From an uncultured Anaerotruncus sp. (GTDB taxonomy: Bacteria > Bacillota > Clostridia > Oscillospirales > Ruminococcaceae): a stretch of DNA of 22,683 bases. The stretch's first letter is position 1, and each line of letters opens with the position of its first letter. Below are positions 21,330-22,683 of the stretch, piece after piece. Position numbers and translations under genes: made by a program. The stretch is taken from NCBI RefSeq assembly GCF_902490045.1, contig NZ_CABUCJ010000033.1, positions 1-22,683 on the forward strand, written 5' to 3'. The notes beneath the pieces are model-generated. The model had not been told where the DNA came from. It saw only the letters and a list, made by a program, of their open reading frames with translations, and searched no databases.

Positions 21330-22683
21330 ATGAAATCGAACAACGTGCCGCACAGGATTTACCTCTCCGAGGACCAGATCCCCCGTCAGTGGTACAACCT
21401 GCGCGCAGATATGAAGGAACAGCCCGACCCGATGCTCAACCCCGCGACGATGCGGCCGGTCACGGAATCCGACCTGCGCCCCGTCTTCTGTGACGAGCTG
21501 GCGCACCAGGAACTCGACGCCTCGACCCGCTACGTCGACATTCCCGAGGAGATCCGCGAGTTCTACAAGATGTACCGCCCCTCCCCGCTCATCCGCGCCT
21601 ACAGCCTCGAGCGGGCGCTGGACACCCCGGCCAAAATCTACTACAAGTTCGAGGGCAACAACACCTCCGGAAGCCACAAGCTCAACTCCGCCGTGGCGCA
21701 GGCCTACTACGCCAAGCAGCAGGGACTCAAGGGGCTCACCACCGAGACGGGCGCCGGCCAGTGGGGCACCGCGCTCGCCGAGGCGTGCTCCTATTTCGGT
21801 CTGCCGCTGACCGTCTACATGGTCAAGGTCTCCTATAACCAGAAGCCCTTCCGCAAGGCGGTCATACAGACCTTCGGCGCGGACGTGATCGCCAGTCCGA
21901 GCGACACCACCGAGGCCGGTCGCCGCATCCTCGCCGCCGACCCCGAGACGGGCGGAAGCCTCGGCTGCGCCATCTCCGAGGCGGTCGAGAAGGCCGTCTC
22001 CACCGAGGGGTACCGCTATGTGCTCGGCTCGGTGCTCAACCAGGTGCTGCTGCACCAGTCGGTCATCGGCCTTGAGAGCAAGACCGCGATGGAGATGATC
22101 GGCGAGTACCCCGACGTCATCATCGGCTGCGCGGGCGGCGGCTCCAACCTCGGCGGCCTCATCGCCCCCTTCATGCAGGATAAGCTGACCGGCAAGGCCG
22201 ACCCGCGCATCGTCGCGGTCGAGCCCGCCTCCTGCCCCTCCCTCACCCGCGGCCGCTATGCCTACGACTTCTGCGACACCGGCAGGATTACCCCCCTTGC
22301 CCGCATGTATACCCTCGGCTGCGGCTTCATCCCCTCCGCCAACCACGCGGGCGGGCTGCGCTACCACGGCATGTCCCCCATTCTCTCCAAGCTCTACCAC
22401 GACGGCTACATGGAGGCCGTGTCGGTCGAACAGACCAGGGTGTTTGAAGCCGCCGTCTTCTTCGCCAAGCAGGAGACCATCCTCCCCGCCCCCGAGAGCG
22501 CGCATGCCATCCGCGCCGCGATCGACGAGGCGCTTCGCTGCAGGGAGACGGGCGAGGAGAAGACCATTCTCTTCGGCCTGACGGGTACCGGCTACTTCGA
22601 TATGACCGCCTATTCCGCCTTCCACGACGGCGCCATGTCCGACTATATCCCCACCGACGCCGACCTGCAAAAGGGCTTTGACG
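21330..22683 (+). CDS. trpB: TrpB2-type tryptophan synthase beta chain (3' end outside window)
   Basis: The open frame runs 451 codons from the ATG to the window edge without a stop, so the gene is partial here. The product is a PLP enzyme that condenses indole with serine to form tryptophan. The PLP lysine is Lys117 in NNTSGSHKLNSA, the catalytic Glu139 is in TTETGAGQWG, and the cofactor phosphate loop is GGGSN (269-273). The N-terminus (HRIYLSEDQIPRQWYNL) and PSPLIRAYSLERAL match the TrpB2 branch rather than the classical TrpB1 that pairs with TrpA. AAAGGAG lies 8 bases before the start. The gene follows directly on a Trp-type T-box, which supports the substrate assignment. No other trp gene is in the window; a stand-alone TrpB2 would suit indole salvage (inference). 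Confidence 0.93.
   Translation, partial: MKSNNVPHRIYLSEDQIPRQWYNLRADMKEQPDPMLNPATMRPVTESDLRPVFCDELAHQELDASTRYVDIPEEIREFYKMYRPSPLIRAYSLERALDTPAKIYYKFEGNNTSGSHKLNSAVAQAYYAKQQGLKGLTTETGAGQWGTALAEACSYFGLPLTVYMVKVSYNQKPFRKAVIQTFGADVIASPSDTTEAGRRILAADPETGGSLGCAISEAVEKAVSTEGYRYVLGSVLNQVLLHQSVIGLESKTAMEMIGEYPDVIIGCAGGGSNLGGLIAPFMQDKLTGKADPRIVAVEPASCPSLTRGRYAYDFCDTGRITPLARMYTLGCGFIPSANHAGGLRYHGMSPILSKLYHDGYMEAVSVEQTRVFEAAVFFAKQETILPAPESAHAIRAAIDEALRCRETGEEKTILFGLTGTGYFDMTAYSAFHDGAMSDYIPTDADLQKGFD

Noticed and set aside
21224..21493. A short plus-strand open frame beginning inside the T-box sequence.
   Set aside because: Its start is in the conserved T-box bulge, it crosses the attenuator terminator, and it overlaps trpB in another frame.
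20907..22670. A 587-codon minus-strand open frame across trpB and the T-box.
   Set aside because: It runs antisense through the T-box, promoter and trpB. The plus strand has clear TrpB2 motifs, so this is a shadow.
1..22683. A search by eye for CRISPR arrays, tRNA genes, insertion sequences and phage or defence genes.
   Set aside because: No regularly spaced repeats, cloverleaf-like segments with conserved TPsiC loops, transposase motifs or known defence domains were found.

Overview
The window reads as a chromosomal segment of a GC-rich, low-transfer Firmicute. The closest type I can suggest is a high-GC gut clostridium of the Oscillospirales sort. The evidence is a canonical T-box riboswitch, strong AGGAGG-type ribosome binding sites, consensus sigma-A promoters sitting in short AT-rich gaps, and compact GC-rich hairpin terminators. 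No tRNA, rRNA, insertion sequence, phage gene or CRISPR array was seen. Taxonomy is inference.

Layout. (1) 25-1275: a LysE/RhtB-type exporter (-) and a divergent XRE-cupin regulator (+), with a perfect AT-rich palindrome between them. (2) 1317-2261: a D-2-hydroxyacid dehydrogenase (-), convergent with the regulator across a shared terminator. (3) 2352-9223: an OmpR-type response regulator and histidine kinase (-, overlapping by 4 bp), divergent from an RND efflux pair, a lipoprotein adaptor and a 1027-residue permease (+). Both promoters in the gap carry the same GTTCATA element at the same distance from the -10, so the two-component system probably controls the pump and itself. (4) 9375-12053: a SERCA/PMR1-type P-type Ca2+ ATPase. 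(5) 12107-14483: a PfkB sugar kinase (-) and a divergent M23-peptidase lipoprotein (+). (6) 14541-15854: a CPA2 cation/proton antiporter (-). (7) 16068-20786: a tightly overlapping three-gene unit (-) made of a small ICMT/PEMT-like membrane protein, a GH3-type adenylating enzyme, and a membrane-anchored GAF-GGDEF-HD-GYP protein whose cyclase motif is degenerate (GGKEF). (8) 20963-22683: a consensus promoter, a T-box leader with a likely UGG (Trp) specifier, and a TrpB2-type tryptophan synthase beta chain that runs off the window.

The best candidate for an undescribed system is unit 7. A GH3-fold acyl-adenylating enzyme and a putative membrane methyltransferase are translationally coupled to a c-di-GMP phosphodiesterase with its own multi-pass membrane sensor. 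The sequence supports a chemical-signal or lipid-modification pathway linked to c-di-GMP turnover, but no substrate can be read from it. Its promoter is consensus-like and is flanked by three copies of TGTCACA. Most other genes are ordinary housekeeping or transport genes, with a few residue-level oddities listed in the findings.
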